Shown: positions 1 through 9,668, counted from the stretch's first letter. The stretch: 64,000 nt of DNA from JANQEU01 sp965228045 (GCA_965228045.1 OZ245789.1:2542001-2606000), one strand, 5' to 3'. Notes: generated by a model not told the origin, from the letters alone. Numbers and translations are program-made.

Positions 1-2595
1 ATCCTCTCTCAATCCTGAGACAGGATTGGCTCTCGCCGGAACAATTACCGCCAAGGATATCATTAGTATGGAGAAAAGCACGATAAACAGCCCACTCCAA
101 AGACTTGTAAACGGTGAGACTTCAACGTATACTTTGTAAATAGTACTTAGCACCATCTCTGACACAAAGTACCCGATAATACACCCTAGTACTATGGAAA
201 GTACCAGTACGATCATGAAGGAATGATTGATGGCCAGCATCAGCTCACGCACCGTAGCACCAAGGACTTTTCTTATACTGATCTCTTTGAATCTTTTTGC
301 CACATTAAGTTTGGCGAGGGAAAATATCCCAGTAAGACTCAGAAATCCACCGATAAACGCCATCACCAGAAATATTTTCCTGAGATTGGCCAGATCTCTT
401 TTAGCGTATCCAAGCGTAAGATCTTCCTGAAGTTTGCCGGTATAGGGCTTGTCGAAATGCCTCGCCCAAATCTCCTTTAGCTTTTGTTCGGAGGATTTGA
501 CATCGGCATCCACCACTTTGACCATTAGTTTAGACATTTCTTCATCTGGCCCAAGTGTAAAAATTTTAGGTTCAGTCTCCGCATCCGCATAGATATCGTC
601 GATGACATCCTTCACAATTCCAACGATGGTACGGGTAGTTCCATCAATTTCCAGAGTGCTGTTGATTGGATCATTTCCTTCATGAAATCGTCTGGCATAC
701 TCCTGGTTGACCAGCACAGATTTGTCATATTCCATTTCTGAGTTTAAGAATGTTCTGCCGTTGATGATGTCTACTTCCATCAATTCCAGGTAATTTTCAC
801 CTACGTTGTACCTTCTTATCTCATGCCTGGATGTATCGATTTTTGTCATGGTCAGAGGTGCGTACCCGCCTATATTATGACCTGTTCTGGCTAATTCCAT
901 GCCTGGTATTGTTGCTAATTCCTGTACAAACGGATCATGTTTTTCCCCATACCCAAGATCAAGTTCAAATACATTTTTACTTTGGAAGCCAAGGTCGAGT
1001 TGCTCCAGGTAATCGTTGTTCTGCGAAAATGTAAAGCCAGCTGATAAGACTGCAATGGAAAAAGCGAATTGCACAATACTCAAGGCTTTGCTACCCCAGC
1101 TGACGCCTTTTAGCTTAACAGATTTCCGCATGATCTCATTTGGCTGAAATTTCCAGGCATATAGAGCAGGAAGCAGTCCGGAAATGATGGTGGTAAATAT
1201 GAGAAATACAACGATAAAGAGTATCACACCGGTCGTATCGGCGTCTTTCAACATAAACTTACCTTCAAACAGGTCCAGGATAGTTTTTGATGTGACATTG
1301 ATCATGCTTATCGCAATAATAAAAGCCAGGCTACAGGTGATGCCCATTTCAAATAAGAATTGCTTTAAAATCTGGGTATTAGCGGAGCCAAGTGTCTTAC
1401 GAATTCCAATCTCCTTTAGTCTTTTGGAAATCAACGCGATTGAAGTATTGGCCAGGTTGAAGCATGCAATCAGGAAGATCATGGCGATCAATGATGTAAA
1501 GATCATGATCGTGCCCGGATGCAGCCTGGCTCCAACATGATTTCGATACAAGTGAGTGAATGAAACGAGAGGACTTCTAAACGGAATCAACTGAATGTCA
1601 GTTATTTTCATTTCCTCGTGAGTCTCATTTTGCCTGGAGAGGTATGACTCCAGTCTTTCCTCGATTTCATCCAGGTTCCTTTTATTTGCCCTGATGTAAT
1701 GACCTGCATACCATTGTTTAGTCCAGTCATTAGGATCAATGCCAGTGGCGAGGTAATAATCCTTTTCGGAAATGAAAATATCAGGGTAGAAGCTTGAATT
1801 TTCAGGAATTCTGTCCAAAACCCCGGCCACCGTGACTTCCAGTTTTGAGCTGCTGTTTAAGAAAATTGTTAGTGTTTTATCCAATGCTATTTCATCACCA
1901 AAATACTTTTCAGCTAATGGCTGTGTCAGATAGGCTACCGGCAGATCATTAAATGATTCGAAGTTTCCATAAACCAGGGGATGATGAAACATATCAAAGA
2001 AATTCTCTGAAACAATTGCCGTACGTTCCGTGAAGTAATCAGAGTCTTTCTTAAGGGTGAGACTATACTCCCGATAGCTGGATACAGACTCGATGCCGGC
2101 AATATCATTTTCCATTACATCCATTAAGGGAGTGGGAGAGATTTCATTTCTTCTTTCTATACCATTTTCGAACGTCATGGAATGTATACGGTACACATCA
2201 TCCGTTTTTGGATAGAATGAATCAAATTCCATATTATAGGCATACAGCATATACACAAACACGCATAAGCTCAGGGATACTCCAAGACCGGCGACATTGA
2301 TCAGTACTGACCACTTATTTTTCCAGGAATGACGAACCGCTAGTTTAAAGTAGGAACCGTAAAGTGAGCTGGACCCCTGGTAAGATCCTGAGTTGACGGC
2401 ATAGGGCTTTAGGCATTTTATAACATTCCATAAATAGAACACATTGGCCACCCAAATCGGTGATCCATTCCCAATGCGTTTTTGGAAAAACTCCTCCAGA
2501 TCACCTTCAATTTCTTCTATTCTGTCTTCCCTGCAATACCATCTCAGTATCCTGAGAGCCATTTTGGGAGGTGAATGATGTTCTTTGCCACTCAT
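1..2595 (-). CDS. MacB/FtsX-type ABC transporter permease with N-terminal prefix domain (3' end cut by window)
   Basis: Inner-membrane permease of the MacB/FtsX type, which works with a separate ATPase to move lipids, peptides or drugs, or to transmit a mechanical signal. The ATG at 2595 overlaps the stop of the upstream PadR gene (ATGA), so the two are translationally coupled. The first ~90 residues are a soluble acidic segment (HHSPPKMALRILRWYCRED, then an EEIEGDLEEFF stretch) typical of Bacteroidota permeases with a permease prefix domain. After it come a first membrane helix, a periplasmic MacB core domain, three central helices, a second periplasmic domain and three final helices. The frame is open to base 1 and the last visible residues, ANPVSGLRED, match the usual C-terminal end, so only a few codons can be missing. 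The partner ATPase is not in the window. Confidence 0.9.
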   Translation of the reverse strand, partial: MSGKEHHSPPKMALRILRWYCREDRIEEIEGDLEEFFQKRIGNGSPIWVANVFYLWNVIKCLKPYAVNSGSYQGSSSLYGSYFKLAVRHSWKNKWSVLINVAGLGVSLSLCVFVYMLYAYNMEFDSFYPKTDDVYRIHSMTFENGIERRNEISPTPLMDVMENDIAGIESVSSYREYSLTLKKDSDYFTERTAIVSENFFDMFHHPLVYGNFESFNDLPVAYLTQPLAEKYFGDEIALDKTLTIFLNSSSKLEVTVAGVLDRIPENSSFYPDIFISEKDYYLATGIDPNDWTKQWYAGHYIRANKRNLDEIEERLESYLSRQNETHEEMKITDIQLIPFRSPLVSFTHLYRNHVGARLHPGTIMIFTSLIAMIFLIACFNLANTSIALISKRLKEIGIRKTLGSANTQILKQFLFEMGITCSLAFIIAISMINVTSKTILDLFEGKFMLKDADTTGVILFIVVFLIFTTIISGLLPALYAWKFQPNEIMRKSVKLKGVSWGSKALSIVQFAFSIAVLSAGFTFSQNNDYLEQLDLGFQSKNVFELDLGYGEKHDPFVQELATIPGMELARTGHNIGGYAPLTMTKIDTSRHEIRRYNVGENYLELMEVDIINGRTFLNSEMEYDKSVLVNQEYARRFHEGNDPINSTLEIDGTTRTIVGIVKDVIDDIYADAETEPKIFTLGPDEEMSKLMVKVVDADVKSSEQKLKEIWARHFDKPYTGKLQEDLTLGYAKRDLANLRKIFLVMAFIGGFLSLTGIFSLAKLNVAKRFKEISIRKVLGATVRELMLAINHSFMIVLVLSIVLGCIIGYFVSEMVLSTIYKVYVEVSPFTSLWSGLFIVLFSILMISLAVIVPARANPVSGLRED

Positions 2596-2930
2596 TGTAT
2601 TTTCCAGTTTAGGGTTTGAGCGGGGATGTCGGTCAATAATTCCTGTCTTAACTGATTAAGCTCTTTTAGTGCCTTGCTTGCGTAAGCTGTAAGAAAAAAG
2701 ATCCGTTTACGTTTGCCGCCTCTTTCTGCGATGGATTCGCTCATTCTGGATTCGAGAAAGCCTTTTTTCTCCAATCTGTAAAGAACGGTGTGAATGGCAC
2801 TTACATTGATTTTCTTTTTCGTTCGGTTTTCATACTCTTCCACGATTTTTACCGAGTACGCTTCTTCTCCCAACACACCAATTAGCATCAGGATCAACTC
2901 TTCGAAATTTCCAATTTTTATGTTCTTCAT
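2592..2930 (-). CDS. PadR family transcriptional regulator
   Basis: Winged-helix DNA-binding repressor of the PadR family, 112 residues, the usual short (subfamily s2) length. The N-terminal half carries the recognisable core (LILMLIGVLGEEAYSVKIVEE, then SAIHTVLYRLEKKGFLES with the wing at about residues 45-65). A basic stretch RGGKRKRIFF is followed by a C-terminal helix for dimerisation. Its stop codon overlaps the start of the MacB-type permease by four bases. In Bacteroidota PadR genes commonly precede such permeases and control them, so autoregulation of this two-gene operon is likely. The inducer cannot be read from sequence. Confidence 0.9.
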   Translation of the reverse strand: MKNIKIGNFEELILMLIGVLGEEAYSVKIVEEYENRTKKKINVSAIHTVLYRLEKKGFLESRMSESIAERGGKRKRIFFLTAYASKALKELNQLRQELLTDIPAQTLNWKIQ

Positions 2931-3018
2931 TTACTTCACAATTGTCAGTATTATGGAGTAAGATAAATAAAGTTTCACTTTTGTCAGTATTATTTATTTC
3001 ATAGAAGGTTTATTGTGT

Positions 3019-4392
3019 CTACTTATACCTACAATCTCCCCAGTACCTGCAAGCCCATGCGATCCAGGTACTCCAGTTGGGACCAGTGGTGTGTCCACCC
3101 GCATGTTGCCTGAAAGCAATTTCTCCGTCCATAAGAGGTGTACCGATAATAGGAAACTCATCAGTACCAAGACCTTTTTTATCCAATAGGTTGTAAACTG
3201 GTCCTGCATGGACACCGGCCAGGAACATCCCTTTGGCATCGACCCATTCACCCTCTACCAAAGGCGAACCAGCACTGATGAAAACCGGTCTTGGGGCACA
3301 AAGGGCTACCAACTGGTGCGCATCGACAGGCAAATCATGAACTGTCCTGGTGCTCGCATATTTGATAAAATTTCCACAAAACCAATGGTATTCACCGGTT
3401 CCCGCGAGGTTCTCAACCTGCTCTCCAAAATTCCGGCGTAAAATTTTCGCACCTCCGGCCCCCGAAGACCCGATAAAACCAAGAGAAAATCTTTGGTCAT
3501 ACGCCATCGTAACGAGTGCGGCTTTTCCGTACCTTGATAATCCTTCAATAGCTACTCGCTCTTGATCTACGTCCGCATCCGACTCCAGGTAGTCCATTGC
3601 CCGACTTGCGCCCCAGGCCCAGGCCCTCAATGCTCCCCAATCATCAGGCTTTCTTGCTTTAGCCTTATTGGTCAGGCCAATAATTCCGGAACGCAAACCT
3701 GCTCCATGATCAGCCTGTATGCTCGAAGGAACGATGATGCCATACCCATAACCTCTCGAAATAAGCTGTTCCTTCCAGTTGGGATCGGCAGGAGAGAAGA
3801 TGGAGGTTTCCAGGTCAGGACTGGGTCCAAACGGCCAGGTGATAAATCCAAAGTGCAACACTAGTGGGACAGGACGGTCCACTGCCGCGGGAGTCACCAC
3901 CAACAAGTCCATTTCCACCTCAATTTCCGGATAAGCGGAGTTATCTACGATACCTTTCAGTCTTTTTTCCTGTACGGGAAAATTCCCAATCGATGTATCC
4001 TTTTCAGCCACAACCTCCCAGTTGACGACGGGTACATTTTCGGGAATACGTCCATAAATCTCCCGCTCAAAAAGTTCAACAATCTCAGGTCTTCTTTTTT
4101 GCCACCAGTCATCTTCAGTTTTTACAGCTTGCCCGCTTTCCATTTGAAGTGGGTTTGATAAATCATAGCTGTTGACCCTGGCTTCGTTGTTATTCGTCGC
4201 ATTGGGAGCATTTGGATCACCGGATGGACCGGGCCGGTTGGGTACTTCAATTCCCAGGACCTGCTTCATCAGGTTATGGTCTGCCTTTGTCAGGTCATAA
4301 ATACTGTCCCGTGCTTCCTGAGACAATATCTGTGCTTCAGTCCAGTTTAGGAGCGTCAGCAGTAAGCCAGAAATGAAGAGCTTGTAACTCAT
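3019..4392 (-). CDS. CE15-like glucuronoyl esterase / acetylxylan esterase family hydrolase
   Basis: Secreted alpha/beta hydrolase of 457 residues with a signal peptide (about residues 1-20, ending TEA-Q). It resembles carbohydrate esterase family 15, which cuts the ester between lignin and 4-O-methylglucuronic acid of xylan. The nucleophile region reads GLSRYGKAAL (Ser about 286), against the family's usual GCSRxGK. The cysteine position is leucine here, so the canonical disulfide next to the serine is absent. A late histidine lies in RQHAGGHTTGPNW near residue 435. It is five bases downstream of the sialate O-acetylesterase gene, so both are probably one operon for removing ester decorations from polysaccharide. 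The substrate is inferred from family resemblance only. Confidence 0.8.
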   Translation of the reverse strand: MSYKLFISGLLLTLLNWTEAQILSQEARDSIYDLTKADHNLMKQVLGIEVPNRPGPSGDPNAPNATNNNEARVNSYDLSNPLQMESGQAVKTEDDWWQKRRPEIVELFEREIYGRIPENVPVVNWEVVAEKDTSIGNFPVQEKRLKGIVDNSAYPEIEVEMDLLVVTPAAVDRPVPLVLHFGFITWPFGPSPDLETSIFSPADPNWKEQLISRGYGYGIIVPSSIQADHGAGLRSGIIGLTNKAKARKPDDWGALRAWAWGASRAMDYLESDADVDQERVAIEGLSRYGKAALVTMAYDQRFSLGFIGSSGAGGAKILRRNFGEQVENLAGTGEYHWFCGNFIKYASTRTVHDLPVDAHQLVALCAPRPVFISAGSPLVEGEWVDAKGMFLAGVHAGPVYNLLDKKGLGTDEFPIIGTPLMDGEIAFRQHAGGHTTGPNWSTWIAWACRYWGDCRYK

Positions 4393-4397
4393 TGTCT

Positions 4398-6329
4398 TTA
4401 ATTCTTGATTTCAAATTGAAATGGAGCCGCGGGAAGTCCTTCTTTGTTATAAAAATTTACATCCCTGGGATTGTCTGCCCATGCATAGCGGACATATAAC
4501 GGATCAGATACTTCACTTGAGGATAATTCTATTTTGTCCCCGGATATTTTGGCTTCTGCCCAATGAAATTCTCCGTCCTCTCCGGCCAACGCAAACCACC
4601 TTAAAGGTGCTCCATCGTTTGATATCAGTCCCGAACCCACATGGTCGAATTCGAGGGTTACCCTTTCCGCGCTAACCGAGGCGTTGGCAATGAGCGGTCC
4701 GCTATAAACCAGTTCTTCATCGTAGACGAGATTTCGTGCGGCCAGGGCCAGACGATCACCAATTGGTTTTTTGTTCCCCGGGTGAATGTCATTCCATTCG
4801 CCAAGATCAATCGCTACAGCCATCCTCGTGTTAAGGAATTCCAGTGATTTTCTTTGTGCTTCTCTCATGGATGCCCATGCGCTCTCTTCCGGTAAATAAT
4901 TGACGTCCAGAAAATTTGGTAATTGAACATATAGGAACGGCATTTCAGGCTGGTTCCATTTCCTTCTCCAGTCTTCTATGAGTGCCTTTGTCATGGCATC
5001 GTACTGTCCATAATTGGAAACATTGCTTTCACCCTGGTACCAGATCACACCTTTAAGTGGCATTTTCAATGCAGGAGCAATCATGCCATTAAAGTAGACG
5101 GTAGGTTGCAAACGCATGGTGATACCTCCGGAGGGAAGTGGTTCGCTGAATACGGACCCAACTTTGAATTTCCAGTAACCTGTGAGATCAACCGTGTCAC
5201 CTGGCGTCGACAGGTAGTATGGTTTGTCGGGTACAAATCCACCTTTGCCTGAATCATTTCGAACCTTAATGGCAATAATATTTTCACCAGGTTTGAGGAC
5301 ACCAGCACCAAATTCGTAGATCCTTTGTGGGTATTGGTAGGTCTTATTCCCGACCATGGTTCCATTGATATAGATCTCGTCAGCATCAATGATCCTTCCC
5401 ATATGAATTCGACCCCGTTTACCGATCATTGATTCAGGTAAAGTCACAGTCCTTCGAAACCATACAATTCCGTCAAGGTCTCGCAGTCCCTGATCTTCCC
5501 AATATCCCGGAATAGCCATAGACTTCCAATCGTTATCGTTCAGAGCCGGATCCATCCATTTTGTGTTACCAACCATTCCCTCATCCGGAGGTCGAGCTTC
5601 CAAAACATTATTTCTTTCATTATTGTAAGTATCAATCGTCTGTTTAATGTTGTCCGGATCTTTATTGGCTTGGATGGTATTCCGTACTTCCGGGAATGGT
5701 TTCAGACCTTCTTCACTTGTCCAGGCTTCGATGGAAGAACCTCCGACGCTGGCGTTGATAATTCCAATGGGTACCTTATACTGTTCATAGAGATGCTTTG
5801 CGAAGAAATAGGCCACCACCGAAAATCTCATCACATTTTCCGGATTGGCTTCTTTCCAGTCACCGGATTTGTAGTCCTCTACAGGTTCGACCAGTGCTTC
5901 ATTTTGCGGAACCAGGAATTGACGAATTTGAGGGTAATTTGCATTTTCGATTTCATCCTGGTATCGGTCCTTGTGGAGTTCCAGATAGTGGACCATGTTG
6001 GATTGGCCGGAAGCCAACCAGACGTCACCTATAAGTATATTGCTAATGGTGATATCAGAACTATCACCTTCTATGGTCATGCTGTATGGACCACCTGCAT
6101 CCATGGGTGGCAATATGATCTGCCATTTACCATTTTTCGAAACGGTAGCTTCATAGTTGTTTCCCATAAAGTTGACGTTTACGTTTGTTCCGGCGGTGGC
6201 CCATCCCCAAATCTTAAGATCGATGTCTCGCTGGAGGACCATATTATCGCCGATCAACTTAGGTAGGCGTATTTCCCCGAAGAGATTAAGGGAGGAGATG
6301 AGTATGAAAGTCCTGAAAAAGTATTTCAT
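4398..6329 (-). CDS. Sialate O-acetylesterase family protein (SASA / SGNH hydrolase)
   Basis: Secreted carbohydrate esterase of 643 residues with an N-terminal signal peptide (about 1-19). The SGNH-type block I is ASGQSNM near residue 107, and the block WYQGESN near residue 433 is the other hallmark of the DUF303/SASA family. Between them is a galactose-binding-like beta-sandwich insert (about 260-370; WFRRTVTLPESM, then GENIIAIKVRND), as in many Bacteroidota members. A late D-x-x-H pair (DLGEWNDIHPGNK) supplies the remaining catalytic residues. Family members remove O-acetyl groups from sialic acids or from hemicellulose. With the CE15-like gene next in the operon, a plant or algal polysaccharide is at least as likely a substrate as sialic acid. 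Confidence 0.88.
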   Translation of the reverse strand: MKYFFRTFILISSLNLFGEIRLPKLIGDNMVLQRDIDLKIWGWATAGTNVNVNFMGNNYEATVSKNGKWQIILPPMDAGGPYSMTIEGDSSDITISNILIGDVWLASGQSNMVHYLELHKDRYQDEIENANYPQIRQFLVPQNEALVEPVEDYKSGDWKEANPENVMRFSVVAYFFAKHLYEQYKVPIGIINASVGGSSIEAWTSEEGLKPFPEVRNTIQANKDPDNIKQTIDTYNNERNNVLEARPPDEGMVGNTKWMDPALNDNDWKSMAIPGYWEDQGLRDLDGIVWFRRTVTLPESMIGKRGRIHMGRIIDADEIYINGTMVGNKTYQYPQRIYEFGAGVLKPGENIIAIKVRNDSGKGGFVPDKPYYLSTPGDTVDLTGYWKFKVGSVFSEPLPSGGITMRLQPTVYFNGMIAPALKMPLKGVIWYQGESNVSNYGQYDAMTKALIEDWRRKWNQPEMPFLYVQLPNFLDVNYLPEESAWASMREAQRKSLEFLNTRMAVAIDLGEWNDIHPGNKKPIGDRLALAARNLVYDEELVYSGPLIANASVSAERVTLEFDHVGSGLISNDGAPLRWFALAGEDGEFHWAEAKISGDKIELSSSEVSDPLYVRYAWADNPRDVNFYNKEGLPAAPFQFEIKN

Positions 6330-6447
6330 GTTTGATTTTTAAAGGACTAACAATTTATAAAAAGAAGAATAATCACCAGTGATAAAAACTTCAATGAGGT
6401 CAGTCTTAAAAATCGATTAGATTAGCATTGAACAGAATTCTTAAACC

Positions 6448-7803
6448 ATGACCAAAAAGACATTGACCTCCCTGAATCGCCGGACCTTCTTAAAAGGTTC
6501 TGCAGCGCTAGCGACATTACCATTTTTACCTTCGATCAGCCTTGCCCAGGGGCAAAGACTTCGAACTGCTCATATTGGGTTGGGTGCCCAGGGGATCCCG
6601 GATCTCAAGGATATCGCTTCACACGAACAAGTAGATGTGGTGGCATTGTGCGACGTGGATGCAAAAAACCTTAAAAGGGCGCAAAAGTTGTTCCCTTCGG
6701 CAAAGACATTCAAGGATTACCGTGAGATGTTAAGGTCATTTGGGGACCAGATAGATGCAGTCATTGTGGCAACACCGGATCACACGCATGCACCAGCCTC
6801 GATTATGGCCATGGAGATGGACAAGGACGTTTATTGTCAAAAGCCGTTGACACATCACGTTACGGAAGCCAGGAAAATGAACCAACTCGCAAAAGATCGT
6901 GGGCTCACAACTCAAATGGGTATCCAGGTGCATTCCTTTTATGATTACAAGCTGGCGACGGTACTGATTCAGGCGGGGATCATTGGAAAAGTGCATACGG
7001 TAAGGGCCTGGTCCAATAAGAATTGGGGATTTGACGGAGCACCACCAAAAGGAAAAGATTCTGTGCCAGAGGACCTGGACTGGAATCTTTGGTTAGGCAC
7101 AGCACCGCAAAGAGATTTTAAGAAAGACCTTTATCATCCCGGAAACTGGCGAAAAGTGCTCGATTATGGCTGTGGTACGCTGGGTGACATGGGTGTACAC
7201 ATATTTGACACGCCTTACAATGCTCTTGCGCTGGATGTGCCATTTACGATTAAAAACGACTGTCGTCAGCCAAACGGATTTAGTTTCCCTGAAAGCAACC
7301 AGGTCACTTATGAATTTCCCGGTACGGGGTTTACCGCGGATACCCTGACCTGGATATGGTCTGATGGTGTCAACGCTCCGGTGATGCACGAAGACCTGGA
7401 ACTTCCTGATGGTGATGAGCTGCCTGACCAGGGAGCCATGTTCCTGGGAGAAAAGGGAAAATTACTGCTCCCACATTTCATGCAGATACCAAGGCACATA
7501 GTGGACGGGGAGTATCAGGAGATTGACATAGCGTCTTATGATAAGAATAATGAATTTGGAAATCCGGTTCGAAACTACGCAACCGAGAGTCCGAAGCACT
7601 ATCATCAATTTGTGGATGCATGTCTTGGTCAGGGCGAATGCTCCGCACCGTTTTCCTATGCATCGCGTTTGACAGAGACAATTTTGCTGGGTACGATTGC
7701 AGGAAGGTTTCCCGGACAGACTTTACATTGGGATCGTGAAAAGGCGGAATTTGCAGAAAAAGAAGCCAATCAATACCTGGATGGTAAATACCGAGAATTC
7801 TAG
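6448..7803 (+). CDS. Gfo/Idh/MocA family oxidoreductase with Tat signal
   Basis: NAD(P)-dependent sugar or cyclitol oxidoreductase of 451 residues, exported folded through the Tat system: the N-terminus reads NRRTFLKGSAALA and a cleavage region follows near residue 33 (SLAQG). A Rossmann fold starts at IGLGAQGIPDLKD (about 43-55). The family EKP motif is present as YCQKPLTHH near residue 132, the glutamine variant usual in exported members. The C-terminal half is the mixed alpha/beta substrate domain (GCGTLGDMGVHIFD). It is transcribed divergently from the two esterase genes with a 118-bp gap, which fits a shared carbohydrate-processing role. The substrate is unknown. Confidence 0.9.
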   Translation: MTKKTLTSLNRRTFLKGSAALATLPFLPSISLAQGQRLRTAHIGLGAQGIPDLKDIASHEQVDVVALCDVDAKNLKRAQKLFPSAKTFKDYREMLRSFGDQIDAVIVATPDHTHAPASIMAMEMDKDVYCQKPLTHHVTEARKMNQLAKDRGLTTQMGIQVHSFYDYKLATVLIQAGIIGKVHTVRAWSNKNWGFDGAPPKGKDSVPEDLDWNLWLGTAPQRDFKKDLYHPGNWRKVLDYGCGTLGDMGVHIFDTPYNALALDVPFTIKNDCRQPNGFSFPESNQVTYEFPGTGFTADTLTWIWSDGVNAPVMHEDLELPDGDELPDQGAMFLGEKGKLLLPHFMQIPRHIVDGEYQEIDIASYDKNNEFGNPVRNYATESPKHYHQFVDACLGQGECSAPFSYASRLTETILLGTIAGRFPGQTLHWDREKAEFAEKEANQYLDGKYREF

Positions 7804-7945
7804 GCATATGCGGGCTATTTGTTAATAGAATTTGAAGGAATCCTGAAATTTCCGAATATTCATAAGGTTTTATTGTAATTATTGAAACAAAAACATGTTG
7901 ATACAGGTATTTTAAATATTTTTAGTTCATAAACATCCAAAGAAT

Positions 7946-8353
7946 ATGAAGAAACTAACGTCACTTGTATTTACTCTCTTGCTAGCAATGGTCATTGCCA
8001 AGGCGCAAGATAGACCTCCAACTAAGGTTTTACTTGTCCCAACCGCTGATTCCGCCAGACTTGTATCCTATGATATGAGCATGATCGGTATCATCAATGG
8101 AAAATGTTTGGGATGTCATTCTCCAACTGGTCGAAACGATGATGCTAAGGAAGCTTTGCAATGGGAACAGCTTCAAAACGCTGGTAAAGCGGATGCCTAT
8201 GCGATACTGGATGAGATCCTGGAGGTTTTAGATGAAGGCAGCATGCCGCCTGAAAAAATGATCGAGAGATTTCCACATTTGAAGTTGACCGAGGAAGAAA
8301 CCGCGACACTGAAGACGTGGGCAGAAAACACGTTGGCCAGACTTGAGGAATAA
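7946..8353 (+). CDS. Small exported haem-binding (CxxCH) protein
   Basis: Predicted periplasmic protein of 135 residues with a clear signal peptide (MKKLTSLVFTLLLAMVIAKAQ). It carries one c-type haem attachment motif, CLGCH, near residue 52. A late methionine in GSMPPEKM could be the sixth haem ligand. It lies 12 bases upstream of a second haem-binding gene, so the two are likely co-transcribed. This resembles the small haem-binding partners found beside haem-domain proteins in Bacteroidota, with an electron-transfer or haem-sensing role inferred. No enzymatic domain is visible. Confidence 0.75.
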   Translation: MKKLTSLVFTLLLAMVIAKAQDRPPTKVLLVPTADSARLVSYDMSMIGIINGKCLGCHSPTGRNDDAKEALQWEQLQNAGKADAYAILDEILEVLDEGSMPPEKMIERFPHLKLTEEETATLKTWAENTLARLEE

Positions 8354-8365
8354 GTAAATTTTAAT

Positions 8366-8821
8366 TTGTTACGAATAGTAGTAATAGTATTTGTCGTTCT
8401 GATTGTAGGACTTCAGTTATTCCGGGGAGAAGAACCCGAAGTGACTATGGACAACCCGGATGACCTGCTGGCGACCTACGAAGTTCCTTCGGAGGTCGCC
8501 GGTATTCTTAAATCGGCCTGTTACGATTGTCACTCCAACGCTTCAAGATATCCCTGGTATTCTTACATCACACCCATATCCTGGTTTATTTTCGATCATA
8601 TCGAAGAGGGTCGTGAGGAATTAAATTTCTCTGAATGGGCCTCATTCGAGAAAAGAAGGAAGATCAGAAAACTCAAAGAAATCGGAGAGGAAGTAGAAGA
8701 AGGGGAGATGCCATTGGAATCCTACACATACATCCATGGCGATGCGCGGCTGACCGAAGCACAAAAGACAGCCTTGATCGAATGGACTGAAGAGCTTACC
8801 TCCGTGGTAATCTCGGAATAG
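8366..8821 (+). CDS. Haem-binding domain protein (PF14376-like), TTG start
   Basis: Membrane-anchored periplasmic protein of 151 residues. One N-terminal hydrophobic helix (LRIVVIVFVVLIVGLQLF) is followed by the Haem_bd signature: CYDCHSNASRYPWYSYITP (haem motif CxxCH near residue 52, then the tryptophan/tyrosine-rich stretch) and a downstream GEMPLESYTYIHGDARLT. The open frame has no ATG before the membrane helix. TTG at 8366 is the only start that keeps the whole helix, and it lies 12 bases after the preceding stop. Its function is not established. Association with cytochrome biogenesis or electron transfer is an inference from the haem motif. Confidence 0.82.
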   Translation: MLRIVVIVFVVLIVGLQLFRGEEPEVTMDNPDDLLATYEVPSEVAGILKSACYDCHSNASRYPWYSYITPISWFIFDHIEEGREELNFSEWASFEKRRKIRKLKEIGEEVEEGEMPLESYTYIHGDARLTEAQKTALIEWTEELTSVVISE

Positions 8822-8832
8822 TTAACTCAGCT

Positions 8833-9504
8833 TCACTTTAACCTTGAAGAGTCAATAATATCCCTGGGATCGAGGATTTTCTTGTCGTAACCGTCTATTG
8901 TCACATTTAGCATAGACAATCCTATCTGGGTAGTATTGACCACAGACTTTGGCCATATGAATTTGATAAGTTTGACCAGCCACATAAAGTAATCATACAT
9001 AAACTGGTAGGCCTTAGTTCGCGATTTTATGCCCCGGAGGGGAATAATAGCGCCCGGCCGATAGACGAAAGCCTGCTTGAAACCAAGATCTAAAATGTCA
9101 TTTTCAGTTTTCCCTTTCACCCGAGCCCACATCGAACGACCTTTTTCAGTGGAATCGGTTCCCTGTCCGGAAACATAAGTGCAGGTTGCTTCAGGATTTA
9201 GTTCATAAACCGTTTTGGCCAGAGCCAGGGTATACTCATGTGTAATGGTGGTGTATTTTTCTTCCGTCATGCCAGCTGCGCTGACTCCCATACACAGGTA
9301 GCAGGCAGCTGCACCTTTCAGTTGATCCTTTATATCCGAATAATCCGAAAAATCGCTATGTATAAGGTGCTTAAGTTTCGGGTTCTCAACGTCAAGTTCA
9401 GATCTGCCAATACTTATTATTTCCGTGATTTTGGGATGGTCGATGCACTCGTACAACACGCCCTTTCCTATCATGCCTGAGGCTCCCGTAAGGATAACTT
9501 TCAT
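8833..9504 (-). CDS. NAD(P)-binding Rossmann-fold protein (atypical SDR, HTATIP2-like)
   Basis: Cytoplasmic protein of 223 residues starting with the dinucleotide-binding motif VILTGASGMIGKGV (TGxxGxxG at residues 5-12). It continues as a short atypical SDR/epimerase fold. The usual YxxxK pair is not evident; SGQGTDSTEKGRSMWARVKGKTE (about 115-137) occupies that region, as in the oxidoreductase HTATIP2/CC3 group. The C-terminus GYDKKILDPRDI is typical of this small Bacteroidota family, often annotated as epimerase. It is convergent with the haem-binding gene (12 bases apart) and divergent from the permease at 9669. The substrate is unknown. Confidence 0.78.
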   Translation of the reverse strand: MKVILTGASGMIGKGVLYECIDHPKITEIISIGRSELDVENPKLKHLIHSDFSDYSDIKDQLKGAAACYLCMGVSAAGMTEEKYTTITHEYTLALAKTVYELNPEATCTYVSGQGTDSTEKGRSMWARVKGKTENDILDLGFKQAFVYRPGAIIPLRGIKSRTKAYQFMYDYFMWLVKLIKFIWPKSVVNTTQIGLSMLNVTIDGYDKKILDPRDIIDSSRLK

Positions 9505-9592
9505 CTAAACTCCATTTATAGGATCAAATTAACAAAAGTGTCTGATTAATTGATCTTTAGCTTTTTTTAACTCCCTTCATCCCCGGCCACAT

Positions 9593-9606
9593 CCTTACAT
9601 GTAAGG
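9593..9606. promoter_or_regulatory. 14-bp perfect palindrome in a divergent intergenic region
   Basis: CCTTACATGTAAGG is a perfect inverted repeat with no spacer, 63 bases before the permease start at 9669 and 89 bases before the divergent SDR start. Its size and position suit a dimeric regulator operator. No cognate regulator is adjacent, so this is a candidate only. Confidence 0.4.
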
Positions 9607-9668
9607 TTATTTGTCGTTAAATAGACATCCAGTAAATTTATTATCGTCAAAACTCAAAATATAAAACA

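Noticed and set aside
5670..6266. Rightward 198-residue ORF
   Set aside because: It is the opposite strand of the sialate O-acetylesterase gene, which has clear catalytic motifs.
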